NCBI GenBank assembly: GCA_963674455.1
Contig: CAVMBE010000049.1
Span: 62,001 to 126,000 of the forward strand
Length of the DNA stretch: 64,000 nt
Reading direction: 5' to 3'
Source of the DNA: Lecanosticta acicola
Taxonomy: Eukaryota; Ascomycota; Dothideomycetes; Mycosphaerellales; Mycosphaerellaceae
The notes below the pieces were generated by a model that made no database searches, had not been told where the DNA came from, and saw nothing but the letters and a program-made list of their open reading frames with translations. Numbering within the stretch: position 1 is the stretch's first letter; every line of letters starts with the position of its first letter. A program made the translations under genes and the position numbers. Below are positions 1 to 9,110 of this stretch, in pieces.

Positions 1-2476
1 TCAAAGCTCACGAGCAGCTCTGCGTGAATTGCCAAGCATGCTCAGCTCACATGGGACAGAGACTGGGACTACAAGCTTTGAGCACTTCCTTCAGCTGGCT
101 ATCTCCGATGACATACGCTACACGGTCGAGCTGCCACGGTTCGAGAACCGTAAGCTACTCTACGCCGACCCGGGACAACTCGGTCTCCAAGAGATGAACA
201 CCGACAGCAACGTGGAACGCCTCGCGGAGCTAGAGACATTGCTGAAAACGAAGTACAGCGATGACGATACGGTAATGGCCATGACCAACGAACAGCAGAT
301 ATCACGAATGGGAGAGGAACTGTTTACGAGAATACTGTGCCCGCCGAAATCTATGAGCATCAAGGACACCACTTTGAAAGTGCAGATCGAGGCTTTGCAG
401 AACATCCTGGGAATGAAAGAGGTCTGGCCTGATTTTGGTCTGCCTGACACCAGATTGAAAATCGGACAATCACTCTGGTCTGGACCGATCAACAATGCGA
501 GACGGCCGTCTCTCTTTGACAAAGATCATGAGCCATCTGAACGAGAAATTGTGCTCTTGCAAATCACGTTGGCCGCTGAACTTCTCATCCGTCTTGCCAT
601 CGTAAGAGCTGTGTCATTTACTCGCAACAGCGCAACAACCTTCCTCTCCCTGAGCGATCGACTTGCTATCGAAAGTCAGCGGACTGCGAAGGTCAATTGG
701 GATCTCGTGCTAGCGGAAAGATTCTTGGAGAATGTGGAGGTATCAATCAAAGCCTCTGACAAGCCGAGCAAGAATGGCTTGTTCAGCGTCCTTTCTCAAC
801 TCACATCGAAAGAGAGATCTGAACCATTCTATCAACCCCGGAACCAGGAACGGCAAATCTCGGGTCTGGTACATTTTGCTGAGTCGCTTCACTGGCCCAA
901 TGCAGCAAGGTTAGAAAAAGAGCTGCTCGCCAAACTGGTAGAGTCGACCGAAGATGACGCAGCAGATATAGGTGGTGGTGATCGAGGTGTAAATGAAGCA
1001 GTCCTGCAGAGGCGTCCAAGCGGCTTCACCGGAGATCTAGACCCTAACAACACAAGTGAAAAAGCACAAAGATTTCTGGGTATGAGACGCTCGAGTCGTT
1101 CGAGCCGTCCCGGAAGTCGTTCAGGAAGTCGGCCTGGAAGCCGTTCTGGAAGTCGACAGGGCACTGCCAGGAGCGAGCACGGCGGGCCTCGTTTCTTCGG
1201 CGGTAGACAAGACACGGTGCACAACATGCACCTGCACAAGACCGTAGACAACGAGACAAGTGGGGGAGAGGTCAATGTGGGTGGCTGGATGAGTCGCACA
1301 TGGCTTTGCGGCCTGGTCATGCCAGGAGAAGCTGCAAGTGACTTCCTGATCAGTGCCGTCCTTGAGAACACGCCTCATGCTCTCAACACGATTGGCGACG
1401 TTGCCAATCTCCAGAGCGGCTTCGTCTACCAAGGTCGGAGTTACTGGAGCAAGAGCTCTGTCATTGGACGAGTAATGGCGGCGTCAAAGGATGCAGTAGA
1501 ATGCATGGGCTGGATCTCCGTCGCTGGAATGCCGCGCGGTCACAAGGAGGGCTGGGTAGCATCGGAGATACGAGATGTTCCATACTGCGACGACTCGATG
1601 GCGAGAATGACGGACCCAGAAGCCGTTGCAAAGGACTCCGATCCCATGGGCAGCGGCGAACGAATGGCAGTGCAACAGACGGACTTTACGACACCACACG
1701 ATGGCCTTCCCGTGATGGGCAACGAAGTGCGTTCCCAAGGCCTCGCGTTTACGGAATCTGAGTTCGCTGGCGAAGCTCCAATCCCGTCCATTACTTTCTC
1801 CTCGCCCATCAACAGCAAGCTCTCGACTCTGACCGTCACGATCACTTACAATGTGCACTTTGTCTCGTCATATCCTTGCCATCCGGAAATGCGCAAACCA
1901 AAGATCATCACCAAACCGAAAGCCAAACCCAAACCCAAGCGAAAGCCTGCTCCAGAACCAGACTTTTCCGGAGATCTTCTCCCGTCTGACTTCGTGATCC
2001 AATACGAAGCCGAGCAATACGAATCGGAAGAAGAGGAAGAGGAAGAGGAAATGGAGATATTGGGCGAGATCGGTCCCCAAGACAGCGCTCGTTGCTCTAC
2101 TTCTCCATCTGGTGGATACATCATGGCGGACGAAGCGATGAGGGAGGTACCGCCTCCGCCTTGTCACTCGCTCCATGTCGATTACAAGTACGAGACCATA
2201 CCAGTAGCGACTCTGATGACCGAGCCTCCCGAAGAGCGTCCACGAGCGCTCTCGGTGCCCGACGCCCGCGCCGCACATCCAGAGGCTACAGCCGAGGAAG
2301 AAGCCCGCGTCGTCGTGCTGGACTGTCGCGGTACAGAAGACTTGCAGTTGCTCGGCCGCGCGTGGTGCTCCAAGGTCGCCGAGAACGCAATCGTGGCCAA
2401 GGTCGGGCGTACTTGTCTTGCTTGCTCCATTCGCGAGGCCAAAGCTTTGGGGTTCTCGGTTGTCATTCGGATCTAG
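1..2476 (+). CDS. Hypothetical low-complexity fungal protein, 5' end open
   Basis: No family is recognised. The first in-frame ATG is at 38, giving 812 residues, but the frame has no stop back to base 2, so the start may lie outside the window. An ordered, mixed alpha-helical N-terminal part (about residues 1-310) is followed by a Ser/Arg/Gly tract with repeated GSR units (around base 1090-1160). A second ordered block follows (about 1270-1560, Trp/Tyr-rich, with SGFVYQGRSYW). The tail has a Lys/Pro run (KPKAKPKPKRKPAPEP) and an eight-Glu run before a final Cys-containing segment ending at the TAG at 2474. The layout suggests a scaffold-like or regulatory protein with disordered linkers, but this is inference only. 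No signal peptide or membrane segment is evident. Confidence 0.7.
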   Translation, partial: QSSRAALRELPSMLSSHGTETGTTSFEHFLQLAISDDIRYTVELPRFENRKLLYADPGQLGLQEMNTDSNVERLAELETLLKTKYSDDDTVMAMTNEQQISRMGEELFTRILCPPKSMSIKDTTLKVQIEALQNILGMKEVWPDFGLPDTRLKIGQSLWSGPINNARRPSLFDKDHEPSEREIVLLQITLAAELLIRLAIVRAVSFTRNSATTFLSLSDRLAIESQRTAKVNWDLVLAERFLENVEVSIKASDKPSKNGLFSVLSQLTSKERSEPFYQPRNQERQISGLVHFAESLHWPNAARLEKELLAKLVESTEDDAADIGGGDRGVNEAVLQRRPSGFTGDLDPNNTSEKAQRFLGMRRSSRSSRPGSRSGSRPGSRSGSRQGTARSEHGGPRFFGGRQDTVHNMHLHKTVDNETSGGEVNVGGWMSRTWLCGLVMPGEAASDFLISAVLENTPHALNTIGDVANLQSGFVYQGRSYWSKSSVIGRVMAASKDAVECMGWISVAGMPRGHKEGWVASEIRDVPYCDDSMARMTDPEAVAKDSDPMGSGERMAVQQTDFTTPHDGLPVMGNEVRSQGLAFTESEFAGEAPIPSITFSSPINSKLSTLTVTITYNVHFVSSYPCHPEMRKPKIITKPKAKPKPKRKPAPEPDFSGDLLPSDFVIQYEAEQYESEEEEEEEEMEILGEIGPQDSARCSTSPSGGYIMADEAMREVPPPPCHSLHVDYKYETIPVATLMTEPPEERPRALSVPDARAAHPEATAEEEARVVVLDCRGTEDLQLLGRAWCSKVAENAIVAKVGRTCLACSIREAKALGFSVVIRI

Positions 2477-2591
2477 TCGAGTTTTATTTCGTGTTGAAGT
2501 CTGTACATGTACAGCATGACGCCCAACTCATGGCGGTGCGGTCTGTTTGTTGCTTCTAAGCGTGGCGTTGGGACGCCATTTGTCTGCATTT

Positions 2592-2629
<38 letters not shown>

Positions 2630-2830
2630 CCTATTGAGTTTTTGATTTGTTCGAGAAGTCTGTCGATGTCATCGATGAGCATGCTAAAGCAGTAGAAAAT
2701 TACATGCGCCTATCTGGCCAACAACGTTGCCAGTGCCAATCCAAATCGCCTATTACTTTTCCAATCCAAAGTGCGTAAGAGGAGTGGGTATCGAACACCA
2801 CACCACGAGTGGCCATCCTCTTGAGGAACA
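2477..2830. other. Convergent 3' spacer with GA microsatellite
   Basis: This is the spacer between two converging genes. It contains a (GA)n run at about 2593-2627 and otherwise no ORF or RNA that I can support. Confidence 0.6.
2593..2627. repeat. (GA)n microsatellite
   Basis: An almost pure GA dinucleotide run lies in the 3' spacer downstream of the first gene. Confidence 0.9.
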
Positions 2831-4613
2831 CTAATTGTTAACCTGATCCCTAATCCTCCTCAAGAGCGGCTGGCTTTCATCATCCGGATTCTCAGGCTTC
2901 GGGTACGGCAACCACCTGAACTCCCCGTCCTGTACTTGAGACACCCTCCAAGTACCATGCTTCTTCGCCTGCTCGAAGAATTCCTGGTTTTCTTCGAATG
3001 TACGCCCGCCTGTCTCGGGACAATAAAGGTAAGTCCACACACCAGCAAAGAGGTTGGTCGCCGCGAAAACGAGGAAGAGGTAGAATTTGAGATTGTTGAA
3101 CATCAGCGGAGTGATCAGCGTGACGGTGAAGTTGGCTAGGCCCCAGATGATGACGGATACTGCTGTTCCTTGAGCTCGACAGGTAGTAGGGTATATTTCC
3201 GTAGGGATCAGCCAGGCCGGCACGAGCCACGAGATTCCGAATGTCCCTGTAGCAATGAAGAGGACCACAATTCCTGGGACGGCGACGGCATTGTTGTGGA
3301 TGTTTAATTCGTCGGAGTGATAGGAGAGACCGCCGAAAAGGGCTAGAAGGGAGAAGCATAGTGTTAGTGTTCCAGATCCATTGAGCAGAAGGGTGCGGCG
3401 GCCAACGGCGTCGATGAGCAGCCAAGCGAATGTCATGAGAAAGAAGTAAGAGACGTAGTTCGCCATGGTGAGATATTCGGCAAGACGGACTCCATATCCC
3501 AAGAGTTCGAAGATCTGCGGGCCATACACAGACACAGCTGAGACACTTGTTAGCAGATGTACCATGAGGCATGAACCGGTTTCACCCATACCTCCGTAGC
3601 CCGTCAAGGCCTGGTTGACCTGTCCCATAATCGTAAGAATGGTCGGATGGAACTGCGAATGGCCTGGAGTGAACATATCCGTGTAAGAGACATGCGAATC
3701 GCTTTCCTGTTGATGAGCTTCCATAAGCTCATCGCACCTCGTCTTCGCTTCGTCTTCGCTCATGAACTCCTTCAAGGACTCCGTTGCCTCTTCCGTCTTA
3801 TCATGGAAGCAGAACCATCGAGGAGACTCTGGAAGAGCACCGATGAAGATCATCAGTATCACCGGATATACCTAGTACCGCGTCAGCCAAAATTCCGTCG
3901 ATATGAGAATTGGTGGCCCCACCTGCATCGCAATAATCGGAATCCTCCAAGCCCACTGGTTCTGCTTCCCAAGTGTGACCGTGACCGCCAGATTGATGGC
4001 AAAAGCCATATTCAGACCGAAGATATTCGCCTGAAATTCTTGCGCCAATGCTTTTCCTCTAGCATCATCATTCGACAGTTCAGAACTGTAGACCGGAACG
4101 ACAGAATCGATCCCTCCAACTCCCAGTCCCATGACAACTCTCCCTATGTACATCGTGGCGAGAGCACCTTTGCTGAATCCCAAGCCAGCAATGAACATGA
4201 TGAGATTCCCGAGAGATGCTGTTGCGAGACATCCGAAGAGAGCTGGTTTGCGGCCGTACTGGTCTGCCAACCAGGAGAAAATAACCGCTCCGACGGAACA
4301 GCCGAGGTAATAGACTGCGACGATGACTCCGACTTGAGGGTCTTCGGAGGAGATGCCCATCTTTGACAGGTAGTTGTAATTAGTGTTGATCAGTGACATC
4401 ATTCCTGGGGACCATGTTAGCTGGTTGAGAAGAGATACGTATCGGACTTCGAAGATGCCTTGCCCTGATCGTATCCGTAGAGAGCCACCGCGGCGGAAGA
4501 GAAGGCAACGACCTGATTCATCGTAAGTGAAAGTCTTGCACCGGATATGCAGCATTGTCTGATAGGGTGATATTGCCCACCTGCATCTTCTTATCCCTAA
4601 GAAAGTCGGCCAT
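2831..4613 (-). CDS. MFS sugar porter (hexose-type transporter), four exons
   Basis: This is a 534-aa plasma-membrane sugar/H+ symporter of the MFS sugar porter family. The deduced exons on the minus strand are 4613-4581, 4512-4464, 4404-3923 and 3871-2831, and the phases agree throughout. Family motifs are in order: GYDQG in TM1, DQYGRKP in the TM2-3 loop, PESPRW before the central loop, DAVGRR in the second half, PTEIYPTTCR and PETGGRTFEE at the end of TM12. The start MADFLRDKKMQ joins directly to VVAFSSAAVALYGYDQG through a 68-bp intron. The second intron (4463-4405) begins GCAAGG, ends CCCCAG and has a CTAAC branch point, so it appears to be GC-AG. The exact sugar cannot be told from sequence. 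The gene converges with the left gene and has 535 bp of upstream DNA. Confidence 0.92.
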
Positions 4614-5148
4614 CTTGAGGAGTGCAGTCCGCGGCGCAGAAGGTGATTGGTCGATCTAGATCTCTCGAGATCTTGCTATTGGGCACGAGATCAGATCTTG
4701 TCCCAGATTTCGCCAATGCCAGATACCAAAGTCGGCTGTGTCTTGAAAACGTAAATCCGCCGGGGCAGACCGAAGAGAAAGAACAAGAGGCGAGGCGAGG
4801 CAGTTCGGGTAGCATGGTTTTCCCCATCGCAACTTGGAAAAGTCTAAACGCTTCACGTGGGTGCAATGACGCAGCCGCAGAGACTGCCGAGCTCAGACGT
4901 GTGTGTGTGTGTGGAGCTGGTGCATGCAACCGCTGCTAGGCTTTCAAACATGTGGGACGGTGAGAACTTGGCTGCAAAAATGCTCGCGGCGATTATCATG
5001 TCGCTTCAGATACTTGCAGATGGAAGGAATAGCTGACTTTGCTGCTTCAACGCTTGTGTGGCTGGTGAGGAAGAAATGCCATGCGATGATCCCCCAAACT
5101 CCACGCTAAGATCGCACCAGTGTCTCTCTCTCTCTCAATCATGTATCT
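4614..5148. other. Upstream region of the sugar transporter
   Basis: This is the presumed promoter of the minus-strand sugar transporter and the 3' flank of the AP180 gene. A TG run (around 4900-4912) and a TCTC run (around 5121-5135) are present. I see no further gene. Confidence 0.5.
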
Positions 5149-7161
5149 TCACCCCCACGGTGACTGCTGCTGTTGTTGCGGCGCCTGTCCAGGTCGGGGG
5201 AATATAGGTACCGTCTGCAGATTCTCCAGACCACCCATCGTCGCCTGTGGTGAGTTTTGCCATCCCTGTCCGGTCTGCTGGTTCACAAACATCGATTGCC
5301 GGAAAGGATTCGTGCTACCAGTAGGCTGCACTTGGAGCGCGTTGGGTGGTGAGACGGGAGGTGTAGGTTGCTGCGTTGGAGTTTGATTGCGGGCGAAAGG
5401 GTTTGTGCCTGTCAGCTGTGCTTGCAGCGGTTGCTGCTGTGTCTGGAATGACGGTTGCTGCTGTGAGAATGGCGATGAGGTTTGCGGCGGTAATTGCTGA
5501 GGCGGAGGCCCGCCCTCCGGTATAGAAGAGATCTGATTGCGTGCAAAAGGATTCGTAGCGGATCTTTGGAGCGATTGTTGTTGTTGTTGCTGTTGTTGAT
5601 GTTGTTGTTGTTGTTGGGGCTGGCCCAATGAGCCAAAACCTCCCGAGCCTCCGATTGCCATCATGGACTGACGGAAGGGATTGGTTGGCTGTGGCTGCAG
5701 TTGCGCTGGGGCATGTGTTTGCGCCGGTGTCTGAAATTGTTGTGCCTGCTGCCCGAAGTCGTTTCCAGGTGCAAACGATTGTTGCGAAGGCTGCGGTCCA
5801 TACCCGCCGAATCCAGCGCCTGTATATTGCGCTTGCAAAGGCTGAGGCGGAGGCTGCTGTTGCATGAGTGACTGTGCGTACGGATTTGTAGGGGCTCCGT
5901 TCAAACCAAACCCGTTCACAGCCTGCTGTTCGGGTGCGAAGCCAGTTTGTTGAGGCTGCTGAAAGCCCGTTGTTTGAGGCTGCTGAAACCCCGTTGATTG
6001 AGGCTGCTGGAATCCCGTTGATTGAGGCTGCTGAAACCCCGTCGGCTGAGGCTGTTGAAAGCCTGTCGGCTGTGGTTGCTGCGGTTGTCTCAAGAATGGA
6101 TTCGTCTCCGTGGTCTGTTGATTCTGCTCTATTGATTCAAAGAAGTCTATTAGGTTGGTATTTGGGCCTTTCGCGGACGCAGTTGCCGCCGCTGGCTGTG
6201 TTGTAGGCTTCTCATCGAAAGGCGTTGGAGTCTTCGTAGACGATACAGCAGGCTGTGATGGTTTCGAAAATGGCTTGCCACTCTTCTTGGCTTCCTGCTC
6301 CGCAAGATACTGCCTGCGATTGACTTCAAAGTCCTTGTCGTCCAGGTATTCCTGCAACGAAGCTGCCAAGCTTGTCGGTGCGTGCTTCAACTTGGGAATC
6401 TCCAGCCGTGTAGCATACTCATATTGCCGTGCAACGCTGAGATACTGCACTACTTGATCTGTCTGCTTGCAGAAGGTCTTGTAGATTGTTATAGCACGCT
6501 CCGCGTCCGGTCTCGACATCTCAAAGTAGTGGCTAAGCACGCTCATCACAGCCTGGTTCTCCACGTCAAAAAGGTTCAAGAGGTCTCGAGTCAGAAGTCG
6601 GAAGGCCGTCAAGGAGATCTCGTTCGAATCGTAGTCGTTGGACAGCAGATCGCACCTGACCAGCGCCTTGATCTGGTCCTGTACAAGCTCGGTCTCCCTT
6701 AGTAGCCCCTTGTCCACAGACAACCGCTTCATATGACGCTCTCCGTTCCTCACATAGTCGCAATGGCCCATCTCAAACGCCTGCGCACGCGCGAGCAGGT
6801 ACTCCGAGTAAACTCTTATGTTTTGACCCTGTGTCTGCACGTCCGTGAAGCTGTTGATAGCAAGCCTGTTGCGAGGCGCGACTGACAGATAGCGCAATGT
6901 TACATCCGCCACCCCCTCTTTGATCATCAAGTGTACAATAATGAGAGCCTTAAAGGCTACCGTCCATGTTGAATCCCGCAAACGATGTGTGAGGGTGCGG
7001 AAGACCTCTGCAACGCCGGCCTCTCCAGACTGCGTGGCCAGGAGGATATGTTCGACATACTTGCTCTTCGGAGGCGCGCACTTCACTTTGGTGCCACCCT
7101 TGACGGACTTCTCAAACGAGCCGGACATGGCGTGGATGTTGGCGCTCGTGGAGGTGGGCAT
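5149..7161 (-). CDS. AP180/CALM-type clathrin assembly protein (ANTH domain)
   Basis: This is an endocytic adaptor that binds PI(4,5)P2 and clathrin at the plasma membrane, equivalent to yeast Yap1801/Yap1802. It is a single exon of 670 aa. The ANTH domain covers about residues 12-285, beginning SGSFEKSVKGGTKVKCAPPK, whose basic KxxKxK-type patch is the lipid-binding signature. The C-terminal half is Gln/Pro-rich and disordered. It carries several NPF motifs (TNPFLRQ, TNPFRQS, TNPFARN twice, TNPFRQS), which bind EH domains of Pan1/Ede1-type partners. It also has a run of TGFQQPQ units and three LxxQxTG matches (LQAQYTG, LQAQLTG, LQVQPTG), the consensus for Ark1/Prk1-family kinases. Translation may instead start at Met12, which matches the usual family N-terminus. 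Confidence 0.95.
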   Translation of the reverse strand: MPTSTSANIHAMSGSFEKSVKGGTKVKCAPPKSKYVEHILLATQSGEAGVAEVFRTLTHRLRDSTWTVAFKALIIVHLMIKEGVADVTLRYLSVAPRNRLAINSFTDVQTQGQNIRVYSEYLLARAQAFEMGHCDYVRNGERHMKRLSVDKGLLRETELVQDQIKALVRCDLLSNDYDSNEISLTAFRLLTRDLLNLFDVENQAVMSVLSHYFEMSRPDAERAITIYKTFCKQTDQVVQYLSVARQYEYATRLEIPKLKHAPTSLAASLQEYLDDKDFEVNRRQYLAEQEAKKSGKPFSKPSQPAVSSTKTPTPFDEKPTTQPAAATASAKGPNTNLIDFFESIEQNQQTTETNPFLRQPQQPQPTGFQQPQPTGFQQPQSTGFQQPQSTGFQQPQTTGFQQPQQTGFAPEQQAVNGFGLNGAPTNPYAQSLMQQQPPPQPLQAQYTGAGFGGYGPQPSQQSFAPGNDFGQQAQQFQTPAQTHAPAQLQPQPTNPFRQSMMAIGGSGGFGSLGQPQQQQQHQQQQQQQQSLQRSATNPFARNQISSIPEGGPPPQQLPPQTSSPFSQQQPSFQTQQQPLQAQLTGTNPFARNQTPTQQPTPPVSPPNALQVQPTGSTNPFRQSMFVNQQTGQGWQNSPQATMGGLENLQTVPIFPRPGQAPQQQQQSPWG
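5935..6090. repeat. 24-bp in-frame tandem repeat in the AP180 gene
   Basis: Five to six imperfect 24-bp units encode (P/S/T)TGFQQPQ repeats in the disordered tail. Units differ by point changes, mostly at the residue before the Thr. Confidence 0.85.
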
Positions 7162-7951
7162 TCGTGTGTTGACAGGTCGGTCGATTTCAGGCTTGGGGCT
7201 GCGAGACTGAGACTACCGGTATCGCGAGGTATAGTGCGCGCGCATTATTGAATCGTGAAGACGTCGGGCTTGTGGTTCTTGGAAGGGAATGATTGACTGG
7301 TGGGCTGAGCGGAAGACGGCGGACGAGGTGTTGTATTGTACACCTGAGATATTCCTGATTTAGTGTCGTCTCGGTCGACGCGGCAGACGAATGCGCAGGA
7401 TCGGGCAGGGCAGGGTTGATGTCGATGCACGAGCACCAGCATGCAGTAAATGTAGGCAGGTGTTTCTGTGCTTTGGCAGGCTGACAGCACAGCAGCTTTC
7501 ACACTAGTATCTCCGGCAAACGGGTAATGACGTGAACCCACCCTTCGGCTACCGACCTCCAACATCCCGGCCGCCTCTATTCACTCAATTTCAGGGGCTC
7601 AAACTTTCACATGCCAACACCAACAACATCTCACACAACTCCTCTCATGACAACGATCTGATCTCGACCCCAATTGCAGCCTCTACCAAGCTTCCACAAT
7701 ATCTCGCTCAAACAACGCCCCGCCAAAACGTACTCAATGCTCGTTCCAAACAGAACTCCTCCCTTTACATCCACAACGAGCTGCATCTACCTCCCAAATG
7801 CCCCTTGCCTCATCCCTCGACTGTATCATACACGCATACCGATAGTTGCTGCACGGACACTTAGTGTTTCTATTATTATCGCTACGCCGTCACTCCCTTC
7901 CCGACTCTACAAGATCAGTGACACGGGCATCTGGCAATTTTACCATACGTG
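7162..7951. other. Upstream region of AP180 gene
   Basis: This is the promoter and probable 5' UTR of the minus-strand AP180 gene, followed by the flank of the kinase relic. The plus strand from about 7600 to 7900 is rich in CT and CA. No coding segment is supported. Confidence 0.4.
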
Positions 7952-8580
7952 ATGGTTCGAGCTGTGCGAAGGCTGTCACAGTCTACAAGAACACAAACCG
8001 GTCGTGCCCAGTAAGCCACTATCAGCACATCAGAGACGGACTTCTCGCAACCGCTCGAAGAAGAGCGGCTACCCTGGTACGAACCGGACCAGTTCTATTC
8101 AGTGCGGATCCGGAGAGATAATGGCATGTATCGGGGCTTGGGAAAGCTGGGCTATGGTGTAAATTCTACCTTCTCTCTCTGCCGAGATGTTCAATGTGCT
8201 GGATTCGTGGCCGTGAAAGGTTTGCACTCGGGGAGCAGGACGACTTGTTATACCAAAATCAAGGAGAGTTGCGTTTCAATGGACATGTCAGCTCACTGAC
8301 AACACAACACCCCGGTCAGTCTTTCATGCGTGGTCTCCTCGACACCTTCACGGTGAATGGCCCGTTGGAGGAGCACTTGTGCCTTGTTCAGCAACCCATG
8401 CACATGACTATAGCTACACTACCAGAATCGAGCACGTAATCTTACAGAGAAGCTCTTGGAGTGGACGCTTCCCAACATACTGCGCGCGCTGTCTTTGGAC
8501 ATCCTTCTTGGCGACTACGTCGTCAGTCTGGCAAGGAAAGCGAACCGAGTGGCGAATGAATGTGCGAGCCATGCTCTGGT
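7952..8580 (+). pseudogene. Decayed SRPK-like Ser/Thr protein kinase (N-lobe relic)
   Basis: The plus strand encodes the N-terminal lobe of an SR-protein-kinase-like enzyme in pieces. From the ATG at 7952 the frame reads a basic leader of 20 residues and then a TAA at 8012-8014. It continues in the same frame through LEEERLPWYEPDQFY, the linker that precedes the catalytic domain, into the glycine loop GKLGYGVNST and the VAIK-type strand VAVK. A one-base slip near 8230 moves the match to another frame (GQSFMRGLLDTFTVNGP, HLCLVQQPMHMTI). A second slip near 8428 returns it to the first frame (LTEKLLEWTLPNILRAL). The HxD and DFG regions are not found, so the gene is truncated as well as broken. 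Assignment rests on remembered family motifs. Confidence 0.7.
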
Positions 8581-9110
8581 CAAGCGCGGAAAGAAGACAT
8601 ATGTGCATGTTTGTGCTATCGGAGGTCGATCTATGCATGCTGAATACGTCTGGGTAAAGCCCCTAGCATATTCCAGCTTCAGTATTGAAACTCTCAATGA
8701 AAGGTGATGATGGCTCTCCTTCGTACCTGGGGCTTGCGATGAGATGGTGAGGGAGAAGAAAGAAGCACTAACAAGAAACCACCCTTTTCAAATCTCTGTG
8801 CTCTTCATTCACTCTTGATCTTGGTCTGTCTAAGCTGTCGCATGCCGATGCCAACCTGCCGCGGTGAGCATCATGCCCACGAGCTCATGTATCTATCTAC
8901 GTGATTCTATCAGTGTAGAATGCCTTCTCATAATATGCCATGTGTATCATGCGTGCGTGTGTAGGGCCCCTTCTATTACGCCCTGCCGTGGATGTTGCCA
9001 TTCGCCTTCTTTTTCAAAACCAACCTTTCGCCAAGCAATGCCGGGTATACCGTCCATAATGCGCCAGTCCTGCATGGTGAGCGCCAGCCGCGATGTCGAC
9101 AGTTTCGAGC
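8581..9110. other. Spacer downstream of kinase relic
   Basis: This lies between the kinase relic and the 3' end of the Myb-type gene. I recognise no gene, and no match to the kinase C-lobe. Confidence 0.4.
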
